DNA of 64,000 bases from Treponema sp. (GTDB lineage: Bacteria > Spirochaetota > Spirochaetia > Treponematales > Treponemataceae). The notes below the pieces were generated by a model. It had not been told where the DNA came from, made no database searches, and saw only the letters and a program-made list of their open reading frames with translations. Numbering within the stretch: the stretch's first letter is position 1; the number at the start of each line of letters is the position of its first letter. A program made the translations under genes and the position numbers. This document shows positions 26,187 to 34,851 of the stretch, piece after piece. The stretch lies in NCBI GenBank assembly GCA_024400915.1, contig JAKSLX010000016.1, positions 1-64,000 on the forward strand, in the 5' to 3' direction.

Positions 26187-27512
26187 CCATACTTTTGACT
26201 TCCATCTTAGAATCATGAGCACGGATCTGAAACATTCGTCGCATGCCATGGCAACAATGATGCCAAAGAATCCCATTTCCAATGTTCTGCTGAAAAGCCA
26301 CGCAAGACCGAATGAAATACACCAGTTGGAAAATATACCGGCCTTTACCGGAAAGTGAATGTCTCCTGAAGCCATGAGGGATGGAATTGCAATTACATTT
26401 ACGGCTCTTCCTGTTTCAAGGAAAAAGGCCAGGGGCATGATTGAAAGGAGAATGTATTTTATTTCGTAGTCGCTTGTGAAAATGCCGACCATCTGCCTGC
26501 GAAGAATAAATATTACCAGTGCAAGGCTCAGGCTGAATGCGGTTCCTGCCGCAATGTATCCAAAAAGTTTTTTGTATGCGGTTTCGTGGAGTTTCGCACC
26601 GCAGTAGTGCCCTGTTTTAATTTGTGCCGCATTTCCAATGGAAATTGCAATCATGTAGATGAACCTTAAGATGGTGCCAAAGTAAGTGAAGGCGGCAATT
26701 GATGCGGTTCCGTGAGAGGAAATCAAAACCATTACTGCCATCTGTGATAGGTTCCAGGAAACGCTTTCTCCTGCAGTAGGAACTCCGATTTTTAAAATCT
26801 GCTTCCATTCTGCAACATTGATTTTAAAAGGCGCATTGACTTTGTATTTTGTATCCTTGAGGCTGAAAACTTTTATAGAAAGGACTATTGCTCCAACTGC
26901 CTGTGCGGAAACTGTGGCAACGGCAACACCTTTTACTCCGAATACAGGAAGTCCGAACCATCCGTAAAGTGCTATGGCATTCCCGATGATGTTTACAGAA
27001 TTTGCACATGCGTTAACGATCATTGGTGTTCTTGTGTGGCCGTAACTTCTCAAGATTGTAGACTGAATCATTGAAGTTCCGCAGAAAACGGAAAATATGG
27101 CATAGATGAAAATGTATTCGCTTGCATACTGGCGTACATCGTCTTCAAGAGTGTAGTGCTTTAGAATCTGTGGAACCGCAAAGGCAAATGTCATTCCAAT
27201 AACAAAGGCAAAGAAAATAATCATCTGAAGGCATGTTCGTGAAAGTGATTTTGCTCGGTCGAATTGTTTGCCGCCCAAAAGGTTTGTAAGGGAAATTGTT
27301 GCACCGCTTGGAATTACCTGCATGAAGGTAATGAGGAACCAGGTGTACTGTGTCATTAGTCCTACTGCAGCAACCGCGCTGTCTGAATATCCTGAAAGCA
27401 TGAAAATGTCCACGCTTGAAAAGGCAAGGAAAAGAAGGTTTTCAATTATGATGGGGTATGCAATTTTAATGAGGGGTGTGTTTGTTACATCAATCTGTTT
27501 TGCTTCTGACAT
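26166..27512 (-). CDS. MATE-family efflux transporter
   Basis: An integral membrane protein of about 448 residues with some 12 hydrophobic segments. It matches the multidrug and toxin extrusion family: two homologous halves, with PIIIENLLFLAFSSVDIFMLS near the start and GVPTAGESVSWNLSQM opening the second half. Such transporters exchange cations (Na+ or H+) for organic substrates. The ATG at 27512 has AAGAGA upstream and is preferred to the frame opening at 27542. It ends about 15 bases before the predicted start of the thiamine transcript. The neighbour might hint at thiamine or precursor transport, but family members are mostly drug exporters. Confidence 0.9.
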   Translation of the reverse strand: MSEAKQIDVTNTPLIKIAYPIIIENLLFLAFSSVDIFMLSGYSDSAVAAVGLMTQYTWFLITFMQVIPSGATISLTNLLGGKQFDRAKSLSRTCLQMIIFFAFVIGMTFAFAVPQILKHYTLEDDVRQYASEYIFIYAIFSVFCGTSMIQSTILRSYGHTRTPMIVNACANSVNIIGNAIALYGWFGLPVFGVKGVAVATVSAQAVGAIVLSIKVFSLKDTKYKVNAPFKINVAEWKQILKIGVPTAGESVSWNLSQMAVMVLISSHGTASIAAFTYFGTILRFIYMIAISIGNAAQIKTGHYCGAKLHETAYKKLFGYIAAGTAFSLSLALVIFILRRQMVGIFTSDYEIKYILLSIMPLAFFLETGRAVNVIAIPSLMASGDIHFPVKAGIFSNWCISFGLAWLFSRTLEMGFFGIIVAMACDECFRSVLMILRWKSKVWMTKSAI

Positions 27513-27643
27513 AAATATTCTCTTGTGATTCCGTTCTACCAATAGAAATATTTTAAGTCAATAAATATCCAGTTTAAAAATCATAAATTACCGTTATGGG
27601 AATTTTGTTTTAGTTGAAGGTGACTTTTGGACAAATGCCCTGG

Positions 27644-28288
27644 TTATAAAATCGAATTAATGAACTGAACAACTTCTTCTGCGCCGTTTACAAGAACTCC
27701 ACCCATTCCCATTTTTACCGGAAGGGAAAGATCGATGTCGTAACGGTCACCTATGGAAATGCATTCTTCTGCTTTTGCTCCGGTGCGTTCCAAAGCAAGG
27801 TCCAGTATTTCTTTAGCGGGCTTTGATTTTCTGCAGGTATCAAGGCCGATGATTTCTGGAATGATTTTATCAATTCCAAGTACTGCCAAAGTTTTTCTTG
27901 CGGCTTCCACCGGATTGTTTGTTACTGCAATGAGGATAAATTTTTCTGCGGCTTTTTCAAGTACTGATTTTAATTCTTTATTAGGCTTCAGAAAATTTTC
28001 AGGCTTCAATAGTTCAATTCTCCACCTGATGCTTGTGTCGATGTCAACGCCAAAATTCAGGAACACATTTCCAAGGCTGATTTTTTTTCCGCCGTTTTCA
28101 GCGGCATACTTTTTCCTGAAGTCGGCGATTTTTTTTCTTGCTTCTTCATGCGTCATTCCGTTTATGTCGGCCCAATGACGAACCTGAACGTCAATCTGTT
28201 CCTGTACGAATTCTGCGCTTGTGTACAAAGTTCCGTCTATGTCAAAAATGAGGGTCTTTGGATTTGCTGGAATGTTATAGAGTTCCAT
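27644..28288 (-). CDS. HAD-superfamily hydrolase
   Basis: A 214-residue haloacid dehalogenase phosphatase. It has the nucleophile motif FDIDGTLY at residues 15-22, the motif II threonine in AVTNNP near 120, the motif III lysine in CRKSKPAKEI near 154, and the acidic motif GDRYDIDL near 180. The cap is helical, like that of the phosphoglycolate phosphatase and pyrimidine 5'-nucleotidase group. It begins 3 bases after the stop of the FGGY kinase gene and is surely in the same operon. It may remove a sugar phosphate made by that kinase, but the substrate is unknown. Confidence 0.85.
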   Translation of the reverse strand: MELYNIPANPKTLIFDIDGTLYTSAEFVQEQIDVQVRHWADINGMTHEEARKKIADFRKKYAAENGGKKISLGNVFLNFGVDIDTSIRWRIELLKPENFLKPNKELKSVLEKAAEKFILIAVTNNPVEAARKTLAVLGIDKIIPEIIGLDTCRKSKPAKEILDLALERTGAKAEECISIGDRYDIDLSLPVKMGMGGVLVNGAEEVVQFINSIL

Positions 28289-28291
28289 TTG

Positions 28292-29527
28292 CTATTCTTC
28301 CACGCTTGGGACAAAAAGTTTGCCTGCGGTGAAAAGTTTCTTTGAGGCTTCCTGTATTGAACTGAAAACTCCCATGCCTGCCAAAGCCATGGCTGCGTCA
28401 CCGAGAAGTTCGCTGTCAGAACATGAAGGCACCTGAATTTTTATACCCGTGATGTCAGCCTTCATCTGGTTGCGTTTGTCGTTGCTTGCCTGTCCACCTG
28501 TGATGGTCATTTTGTCAGGGAAAGGAAGTCCCTTTTCAAAAGCGGCTTTCCTTAAAGTTTCGATGGCGCTCTTTACATCAAGGGCAGTTTGGATCAAAAG
28601 ATATTTTCCCTGATCCAATGCGGCGCTTGTTCCATCGCTGTCAATCATCCTGTCCAGCAGGTCGTTGTAATCTACTGATTCTCCAAGCTCGCGGTCAATC
28701 TTCTGCTTGAAAGCTGCAAACTTAGAACCGCTGTCAGGAAGAAGAACACTTGCATTCCAGAGTCCTGGGATGATTGATGGAAGGGTGCGGATTCCTTCTC
28801 CGTAAAGAGGCTCCTTTGTGCAGAAGTTTATTCCTTCGCTTGATCCAGCCCTGTCGCAGATTGTGTTTTCTTCAACTGTTGCCGTTCCTACAAGGGCTGC
28901 AACAAAATCTGGTGCCCCAAGGAAAACTGGAAGTCCGTCTTCAATTCCGTGTTCCTCACCGCCGATGAAGGAAACTGCCTTGTGGGTAAGTCCGCCGATT
29001 TTTTCGGAAGACATTTTGAAAGGTGGAAGTTTTGCAATGTCGTCGGAAGTCAATCCTGCTGCAGCAAGATCTTCGTCAGTCCAATATGCTTTTCTGTATC
29101 TTTCATCTGGAAGAATCGTGCATGCCTTGTCAGTCAAAAGCCAGATAAGGTATTCTGGTGCCCCGAAAATGTACTGGGTCTTTTCCCATACTCCAGAATA
29201 TTTGTTTTTAAAAGAAATGATTCTTGGAATGAAAAGTGAAGGACTTTTTATTTGGACTGCTTCTTCGTTCCACAGGAAAGTTTCTCCTGAGGTTGCAACA
29301 AGGGTTGGTCCGTTTCCGCTGATGCAGATTCCGTCAACCTTGGATTCAGGAGCCTGTTCAAAAAGTTCAGTGGTTGCATTCTGAAGGGCAGGAAACCATT
29401 CCTTTGAAGAATGTTCAGTTTTAACGAGAAGAAATTTTCTGCGGCTTTTTGCAAGGACTTTTCCTTCGTCTGTAATGAGGGCCGCTTTAAGGGATGATGT
29501 TCCGATGTCTACACAAAGAATTGTCAT
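28292..29527 (-). CDS. FGGY-family carbohydrate kinase
   Basis: A sugar kinase of the FGGY family (411 residues, shorter than the usual 480-510). The N-terminal phosphate motif CVDIGTSSLKAAL is at residues 5-17. The catalytic region lies near GAPDFVAALVG, and the C-terminal ADP motif TGGQASND is near residue 345. Xylulose or a related pentose or polyol would be typical, but the sugar cannot be fixed from sequence. It forms a pair with the HAD phosphatase that follows. No Shine-Dalgarno site precedes the ATG at 29527. Instead an AT-rich heptad repeat runs to within a few bases of it, with a TATAAA box 8 bases before the start codon. Confidence 0.82.
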   Translation of the reverse strand: MTILCVDIGTSSLKAALITDEGKVLAKSRRKFLLVKTEHSSKEWFPALQNATTELFEQAPESKVDGICISGNGPTLVATSGETFLWNEEAVQIKSPSLFIPRIISFKNKYSGVWEKTQYIFGAPEYLIWLLTDKACTILPDERYRKAYWTDEDLAAAGLTSDDIAKLPPFKMSSEKIGGLTHKAVSFIGGEEHGIEDGLPVFLGAPDFVAALVGTATVEENTICDRAGSSEGINFCTKEPLYGEGIRTLPSIIPGLWNASVLLPDSGSKFAAFKQKIDRELGESVDYNDLLDRMIDSDGTSAALDQGKYLLIQTALDVKSAIETLRKAAFEKGLPFPDKMTITGGQASNDKRNQMKADITGIKIQVPSCSDSELLGDAAMALAGMGVFSSIQEASKKLFTAGKLFVPSVEE

Positions 29528-29530
29528 ATT

Positions 29531-29690
29531 ACTAATTTATAATTCATAATTCATAATTCATAATTCACAATTAAGAATTATCAATTGTGAATGTCCCGAC
29601 TTAATAATGATTATAACACAAATAATAAAAAAAACGGCATCCCTGGATTTCTCCAAAGATGGCCGCTTCTGATTATGAATTATGCATCCC
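29531..29690 (-). repeat. AT-rich heptad-repeat element between prs and the FGGY kinase
   Basis: On the plus strand four copies of the heptamer ATAATTC lie at about 29540-29567. Inverted related sequence (GATTATGAATTATGCAT) lies at about 29671-29687, and a second palindrome (CACAATT...AATTGTG) lies between. In gene direction the heptads run up to the FGGY start codon. Similar elements occur at 42368-42474 and 50237-50358. Confidence 0.7.
29627..29665 (-). terminator. Terminator of prs
   Basis: On the minus strand CGGCCATC and GATGCCG form a stem with one bulge. An inner TGGA-GAAA-TCCA hairpin caps it, and eight T residues follow. It lies about 32 bases after the prs stop, inside the AT-rich repeat element. 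Confidence 0.8.
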
Positions 29691-29696
29691 TAATTC

Positions 29697-30953
29697 TTAA
29701 TTATTATTGTTTTCAGCAGGTGTGCTTGCCTTGATAAGCTTGTCGATGATCGAGCGGTTGTCAAGGAGGTCACCCAAAGACTGGTTGTGGTGGAGTCTTG
29801 TGATGACATTTGCAAAAAGACCAGAAACATTTGTGCTGATGTACCATTCGCGGTTAAGAAGATCTTCGTGGTAAACAGCGTTTGTTCCGATGATTCTGTA
29901 GAACAATCCCTTCTTGTATGCTTCGTCGAACTGTTCGATGGCATTTCCTGTAAAGAATGGAAGGGAAATTGCAGCGATAACCTTTGTAGCACCGTTGTTG
30001 TGGAGGAATTCCATAGCCTTAAGCAATGTTCCACCAGTACCGAGCATGTCGTCTGCAAGGAAAGCAACCTTTCCTTGAACATCACCAAGGAGCTTTACGC
30101 TCTTGATGTTTGTATTCTTTGCATCCTGAGTAACAACAGAGTAGTCTCTCTCTTTGTAAATCATTGCGAGAGGCTTCTTGAGTCCTGTTGCATAGAACTT
30201 GTTGCGGTCGATGGCACCTGTATCTGGAGATACAACTACCAGGTCTTCCTTTGTAAGGTCAACTGCCTTTGCAAGTTCACGGATGATCTGATATGAAGCG
30301 TGAAGGTTTTCGCAGTGTGTGTGTGCGAATGCGTTTACGATTTCGCGTGAGTGGAGGTCGAGAGTGATGATTCTCTTTACTTCCATTGATTCATAGATAT
30401 GTCCAAGGAGAGCTGCTGTAAGACCTTCGCGGCTCTTCTTCTTGTGCTGGCGGCTATATGGGTAAGCTGGAACAACGAGTGTAATCTGTCTTGCACCGGC
30501 CTGACGAACTGCGTCGATTGTAACGAGGAGTCCCATAACGTGGTCATTAACTGAAAGCTTGAGCTTTGCCTTTCCACCGTTCATGAGGATTTCTTCGTGA
30601 TTTTCAACGTCCTGGAAAATATAAACATCCTTACCGCGAATGCATTCGTTAAGTTCGCACTTGAATTCTCCGTTTGCAAAATATGTGAAAGATGCGTTTA
30701 CCTTGAATACAGGAGGACGATACTTTTCGATATTTCCACGGATACAAAGGTCGCTGGTATGAACATCGTTTTCAAGGTTCATCTGCTGAACTACTTTTTC
30801 TTTTTCAATACCATAGCGTTTTGCGATTACATCACTCTTGAGGGAAAAACGGTGTTTGTACATGTGACGAAGATGAGTGATTACTTCATTGGCGAAGGAT
30901 TCTCCACCAGGACAGGCTACGACAGCGAGGTCGGTTGGTTCAGAATACGGCAT
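29697..30953 (-). CDS. prs: Ribose-phosphate pyrophosphokinase, long form
   Basis: This enzyme makes PRPP from ribose 5-phosphate and ATP for nucleotide, histidine and tryptophan synthesis. Family marks are the ATP-binding VVPAYPYSRQHKKKSREG stretch near residue 165, LDLHS near 205, the VVSPDTGAIDR ribose-phosphate site near 245 and the PRPP loop FLADDMLGTGGT near 302. At 418 residues it is about 100 longer than the E. coli type. The extra length is mostly an N-terminal extension with KRYGIEKEKV. Long forms are known in several bacterial groups. The start has AGGGG 8 bases upstream, and a TATAAT lies at 30983-30978. Confidence 0.92.
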   Translation of the reverse strand: MPYSEPTDLAVVACPGGESFANEVITHLRHMYKHRFSLKSDVIAKRYGIEKEKVVQQMNLENDVHTSDLCIRGNIEKYRPPVFKVNASFTYFANGEFKCELNECIRGKDVYIFQDVENHEEILMNGGKAKLKLSVNDHVMGLLVTIDAVRQAGARQITLVVPAYPYSRQHKKKSREGLTAALLGHIYESMEVKRIITLDLHSREIVNAFAHTHCENLHASYQIIRELAKAVDLTKEDLVVVSPDTGAIDRNKFYATGLKKPLAMIYKERDYSVVTQDAKNTNIKSVKLLGDVQGKVAFLADDMLGTGGTLLKAMEFLHNNGATKVIAAISLPFFTGNAIEQFDEAYKKGLFYRIIGTNAVYHEDLLNREWYISTNVSGLFANVITRLHHNQSLGDLLDNRSIIDKLIKASTPAENNNN

Positions 30954-31084
30954 TATTCTTACCCCTTAAAATATTAGATTATAAATATCCGGAGGACATC
31001 ATGCAGAGCAATTTCTGCAGATTCCTTTTGGAATTTGTTTGAAAATAATACCGTTTTATGTAGTTTTTTTCAATCAGTTGAGGG

Positions 31085-31681
31085 TCAGTTTGAATTGAAT
31101 TTCTGGGATGGAGTAACAAACCAGATGGCTTCCAGAGGTTCTGTTCCTGAATTTTCCAGGTGATGGGGAAGGTTTGCACTGAAGGTAATGCTGTCTCCTG
31201 CTGTGATTTGGTAGCTTTTGTTCCCGTGGTAAAGGATTCCCGTTCCCTTTGTAATGAGACCCATTTCCTTGCCGATGTGCCCGTAAAGTCCGCGGTGGGT
31301 ATGAGATCCAACAGGAATTGTGACCGTATAGCTTTCAAAGGAATTTTCCCCGTTGCCGCTGTAGGAATCGGAAAGCTCCTTGTAGACCACGTCGTTTTCA
31401 TTGAGGGTACGGCGTTCATCCTTGTGTGTGATGGAAACCGGCCTGTTGCGGGTATATTCTTCAAAGAGGTATTCCAGATTGATGTCCAGGGCGTTTGCAA
31501 GATCAAGCAATGTATCAATGGCTGGGGAAACTTTGTTGCGTTCAATCTGGGAAACAAGGCTTTCGCTTACACCCGCTGCCTGTGCAACCGATTTTAGGGT
31601 CATATGTTTTTTTTCGCGCACGTCCCTGAGTTTTTCACCAAAATGATATGTCTTTTTTTCTTCGATTACTTCGTCGCTCAT
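31085..31681 (-). CDS. XRE-family transcription regulator with cupin sensor domain
   Basis: A 198-residue regulator. Residues about 14-70 form a lambda-repressor-type helix-turn-helix (LRDVREKKHMTLKSVAQAAG, then VSESLVSQIERNKVSP). Residues about 115-190 form a cupin barrel (SHTHRGLYGHIGKEMGL, then GDSITFSANLPHHLEN) with likely metal-binding histidines. Proteins of this type (PuuR-like and many others) sense a small metabolite through the cupin and repress nearby genes. It starts 2 bases after an unknown 374-residue protein and is probably translated from the same message. Its target and effector are unknown. Confidence 0.88.
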   Translation of the reverse strand: MSDEVIEEKKTYHFGEKLRDVREKKHMTLKSVAQAAGVSESLVSQIERNKVSPAIDTLLDLANALDINLEYLFEEYTRNRPVSITHKDERRTLNENDVVYKELSDSYSGNGENSFESYTVTIPVGSHTHRGLYGHIGKEMGLITKGTGILYHGNKSYQITAGDSITFSANLPHHLENSGTEPLEAIWFVTPSQKFNSN

Positions 31682-31683
31682 TT

Positions 31684-32808
31684 CTAGAGGTATTCCTTTG
31701 CAAATGTGTCGTTCTTCTGTTTTTCCCGGTTCTGTTCCATGATGAACTTGAAGAAGTGGTCTTCCAGTGTGTTCTTTGGTCCAGGAAGATGGAGCCTCTG
31801 TCTTGCACGGGCGTTATCACGGCGGACTGTATAAAGCAGGTAGAAGTCGCGGTAGTCAAGGTTAATGTCTGTCTTGACGCGTTCACCAAGATATGCGCTT
31901 ACTTCATCACGGCCAATGGACTTTACTCCCTGGTCACGGAGGATTCCCTTGAGTCTTAAAATCTGTTCGTATGAAACGCCAAAAAGGAATTCTTCCATTG
32001 CCTGGGTAACTTCAGGATCTGCAAGCCTTTCGCGGATGAAAGCATTCCACTGGTCGTCCATCTGCATTGTTACCATTAAAAGTTCGCTGGTTCCCATCAT
32101 TGTACCGAAGGCTGGGGCAAGCTTGCGGCGTGCCGTCCATACAGACTGAAGAACCGGAGCAATGTCGTTGATGGTCTGGTCGCTTCTGTGTTCCCAAAGG
32201 ATGATGAGGCTGTTTGCAATTTCACGGCGGATATCAAGGGCTATGTTCTTATCCTTGATGAGGTTAAGGTAAACATCTTCCGCCATGAGGGTAAACATCA
32301 TGGAAATTGTTTCGTCGCTGTATTCCTTTACTTCTTTGTCAGTCATCTTTGCATAGTTTTTTGCAAGTTTTGACATGGAAAAGAAAGTATGGATTTTTGC
32401 AACAAGAAAGCCTTTGCCCAGGATTGCCTTTGAAGGCATGTGTAGTGTTGTATCACCATCTTCCTGATATGAAATCAAGGTCTCAACCAGTGCTTCCGGA
32501 GTTCTTGTTGATGTCGTAGTGTTTGCCCTTTCAAGGAGTGAAGGGAAGTGTGCAATTGCCTTTGCAAGATTCGTGACATCTGTAAGTCGGCTCTGGAGTC
32601 TGTCTACTCTGTCCGGGGCATTCTGTGCAAGGGCTGAACTTAAACGGTCAATGAGTTTCTGCTGGTGATTGGTAAAGACAATGATACCAGTCTGAATTAT
32701 GTCGTCTTCTTTTTTTGCTGCTTCGTCAAAGAATTCATCTATGCTTACAGAATCAAAGGATGAGTTTCTGATTGCTTCCAGTTCCTCTTCCCTGTTAAGT
32801 TTTTCCAT
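31684..32808 (-). CDS. Conserved spirochaete-type protein of unknown function
   Basis: A 374-residue soluble, mostly helical and acidic protein without signal peptide or membrane segment. I do not recognise an enzyme motif. Visible features are an acidic N-terminus (NREEELEAIRNSSFDS), a central helical array, and a basic C-terminal stretch (TVRRDNARARQRLHLPGPKNT). The ATG at 32808 is preferred to the GTG at 32820, since GTGGGA lies 6 bases upstream. It is followed after 2 bases by the XRE-cupin regulator, so the two are probably expressed together. Confidence 0.7.
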   Translation of the reverse strand: MEKLNREEELEAIRNSSFDSVSIDEFFDEAAKKEDDIIQTGIIVFTNHQQKLIDRLSSALAQNAPDRVDRLQSRLTDVTNLAKAIAHFPSLLERANTTTSTRTPEALVETLISYQEDGDTTLHMPSKAILGKGFLVAKIHTFFSMSKLAKNYAKMTDKEVKEYSDETISMMFTLMAEDVYLNLIKDKNIALDIRREIANSLIILWEHRSDQTINDIAPVLQSVWTARRKLAPAFGTMMGTSELLMVTMQMDDQWNAFIRERLADPEVTQAMEEFLFGVSYEQILRLKGILRDQGVKSIGRDEVSAYLGERVKTDINLDYRDFYLLYTVRRDNARARQRLHLPGPKNTLEDHFFKFIMEQNREKQKNDTFAKEYL

Positions 32809-32990
32809 AGCAATTCCCACCGTTTTTTCTATTATTTGTTAAGTTCTTCCAGTTTACTTCATTATAATCCAACAAATGCAATTTGAGAAGTAAGAATTTA
32901 AGAGGCAGTAAACTTTTTTCAATGATACTTAAGTATTCCGTAAATCAGCATTTTCTTCAATGGTTGTGGAAAATAGCCGATAAATAGAAT

Positions 32991-34238
32991 ATGGAAAAAA
33001 GGCTTTTTTTATTTTTGGGTTTATTTTTGTGTAGTGTATCTGCGTTTTCTCAGCAGACAAGGGGAATCGTGGAAACTCCGGAGATGCAGGTTCTTGCAGA
33101 GGATGTTGTCCTTGTTCAGCACCTGAATGATAAAGGAGAAAAAAACGGCTTTGACCTTTATGTCCGCAGAAAAAGCGAAATAAAAAGCGTCATGCTTGTT
33201 GAAACTACAAAGGATCCGGGCGGAAAGGAAGCAAACTATGCATACCGTGCAGGCGAATGGAATGCCGTTAATGGTGATGAAATCCGCTACCTTAACGGTC
33301 AGGAACTTCATTCAGAATATTCAAGGTTCAGCCTTATTTCCTCTACAGTTGTCCGTCATGAAAAACTCGGTGAATGTTTCCATATCTACATTCCGGAAGT
33401 ACTTTACTATGGCTACCCATGGTCCCGCAATGGAACAGTAAACATCGGCAAGGGAACTTTCATCAACATTAGAACCTTTGAAAAACCATACGGGGACTAT
33501 ACGGGCCGCTTCATGGATAATGCCTTCATGTTTGATTTTGGAAAAATTCCACCAAAGAAACCTGAGCCAAAAGTAGAACCTATTCCAGAACCTGAGCCTA
33601 TAGTTGAACCTGAAATAATCCTTACCGACGATTACAATTCCGTAGCTGCTGAAAAATTTGCTGAGATTGCCAAGGACGGAATGCTCTACTATTCAAGACC
33701 GGAAAAACTTACGGAAGATCTCCTTTCTGCCGTTGACAGTATTTCGTCTCATGATAAGGCTGATGTTGTGTTTGCCATCGACACGACCGGAAGCATGAAG
33801 GATGACATGGACAAGCTGAGAAACGAATGGGTTCCAGCCCTTCTTGAACAGATAAAAACTTTTGAAGATATAAGGCTAGGATTGCTTTTTTACCGCGACT
33901 ACAATGATTCCTACAATTACAAGGGACTTCCCGTAAAGTACTTTGACTTTACCCGCAATGTTTCCCAGTTTGTAAAGAGTCTTGATACTGTCAGAATCCG
34001 TGGAAACGAAGGTGGTGACATTCCGGAAGCTGTCTTTGAGGCTCTCTGGGCAGGACTTAACTTCTATGAATGGCGCGATGAGGCCGCAAGAAAAATCATT
34101 CTTATCGGGGATGCCGAACCTCATCCAAAGCCAAGGGGACCAAAGAAAATCAGTCAGGAAATGGTCATGGAAAAAGCAGGTGAAAAAGCGATTACTCTTG
34201 ACTGCATTATAGTTCCAGATGAAAAATCAAAAAAATAA
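32991..34238 (+). CDS. Secreted von Willebrand factor A-domain protein
   Basis: A 415-residue protein with a signal peptide (cleavage likely after about residue 18-20, near VSAFSQQ). It has a beta-rich N-terminal region of about 170 residues, a Pro-Glu-rich linker (PEPKVEPIPEPEP) near 195-210, and a VWA domain from about residue 255. The metal-ion-dependent adhesion motif DTTGS (residues about 264-268) and a downstream GGDIPEAV threonine-free loop are visible. VWA domains bind protein partners. No transmembrane segment is seen, so it is probably periplasmic or surface associated. The start lacks a Shine-Dalgarno site. A weak TTCAAT-17-GATAAA promoter ends 6 bases before the ATG. Confidence 0.82.
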   Translation: MEKRLFLFLGLFLCSVSAFSQQTRGIVETPEMQVLAEDVVLVQHLNDKGEKNGFDLYVRRKSEIKSVMLVETTKDPGGKEANYAYRAGEWNAVNGDEIRYLNGQELHSEYSRFSLISSTVVRHEKLGECFHIYIPEVLYYGYPWSRNGTVNIGKGTFINIRTFEKPYGDYTGRFMDNAFMFDFGKIPPKKPEPKVEPIPEPEPIVEPEIILTDDYNSVAAEKFAEIAKDGMLYYSRPEKLTEDLLSAVDSISSHDKADVVFAIDTTGSMKDDMDKLRNEWVPALLEQIKTFEDIRLGLLFYRDYNDSYNYKGLPVKYFDFTRNVSQFVKSLDTVRIRGNEGGDIPEAVFEALWAGLNFYEWRDEAARKIILIGDAEPHPKPRGPKKISQEMVMEKAGEKAITLDCIIVPDEKSKK

Positions 34239-34257
34239 ATCTTTCTTTTAAAATATG

Positions 34258-34301
34258 AAAGGGCTGTCATGAAAGAATGGTGTTCTTTGTGGCAGCCCTT
34301 T
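34258..34301. terminator. Hairpin between convergent VWA and TPR-lipoprotein genes
   Basis: AAGGGCTG and CAGCCCTT arms enclose an inner AAAGAA/TTCTTT pairing, giving a long stem between the two convergent genes. The T-runs beside it are weak on both strands, so shared termination is likely but not certain. Confidence 0.55.
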
Positions 34302-34321
34302 GTCATTATGGAATCGTCTGT

Positions 34322-34726
34322 CTATTCCGCAGATTTTTTTTCTTTTATGTTTGCCTGAAGCTTTTCAAGGTCCTTTGCATACATTTTCTTGTAGGCTCCG
34401 GGAAGCATTCCTGGTGCACTTGAATCATAGATTTCTTTGAGTTCAAGAAGGATTGGTTCTGCTTCCTCGTATTTTTTCTGTTTTATGAGTATGTGTGCAA
34501 TCTCGTAGCGGCCTTCAACATAAATGGCAGGATTGTTGCCGTAACGCTGGAGAAGCACTTCATAGTATTTGATGGCTCTGTTTTTCTTTCCGCTGTCAAA
34601 GGCGTTCTGTGCCTGCTGGATGATTTCAAGTGAAGTTGCCTCTGGTGGAACTTCCACATTCTGCGACATGCATGAGATAAAGCTAAAAGAGATTACTGCA
34701 AGAATAATTGCACTGATTTTTTTCAT
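34322..34726 (-). CDS. Small TPR-type lipoprotein
   Basis: A 134-residue protein with a lipoprotein signal ending FISC (Cys19), preceded by AAGGA. The mature part is helical and carries about two tetratricopeptide-like repeats (AQNAFDSGKKNRAIKYYEV and GRYEIAHILIKQKKYEEAEP). TPR lipoproteins serve as docking platforms in the periplasm or on the outer membrane of spirochaetes. No partner is suggested by the neighbours. Confidence 0.8.
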   Translation of the reverse strand: MKKISAIILAVISFSFISCMSQNVEVPPEATSLEIIQQAQNAFDSGKKNRAIKYYEVLLQRYGNNPAIYVEGRYEIAHILIKQKKYEEAEPILLELKEIYDSSAPGMLPGAYKKMYAKDLEKLQANIKEKKSAE

Positions 34727-34811
34727 GTTGATTTTTCCTTGTCCTAAAGTTTAGCATTCTATATAAATAAAATCAAATAGACTGAATTTTGTTACTGAAA
34801 TTCGAGACAGT

Positions 34812-34840
34812 TTGAAGTTTCTGTGATTTTGTTCTAATAT
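34812..34840 (+). promoter_or_regulatory. Possible promoter of the deacetylase-tsaD pair
   Basis: TTGAAG (34812-34817) and TAATAT (34835-34840) are spaced by 17 bases. Each matches consensus at four of six positions. AGGA lies at 34842-34845, just before the ATG at 34852. Confidence 0.35.
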
Positions 34841-34851
34841 TAGGAAGCAAG

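Noticed and set aside
29531..29690. AT heptad repeats considered as a CRISPR array
   Set aside because: The units are 7 bases long and contiguous, with no spacers and no cas genes nearby.
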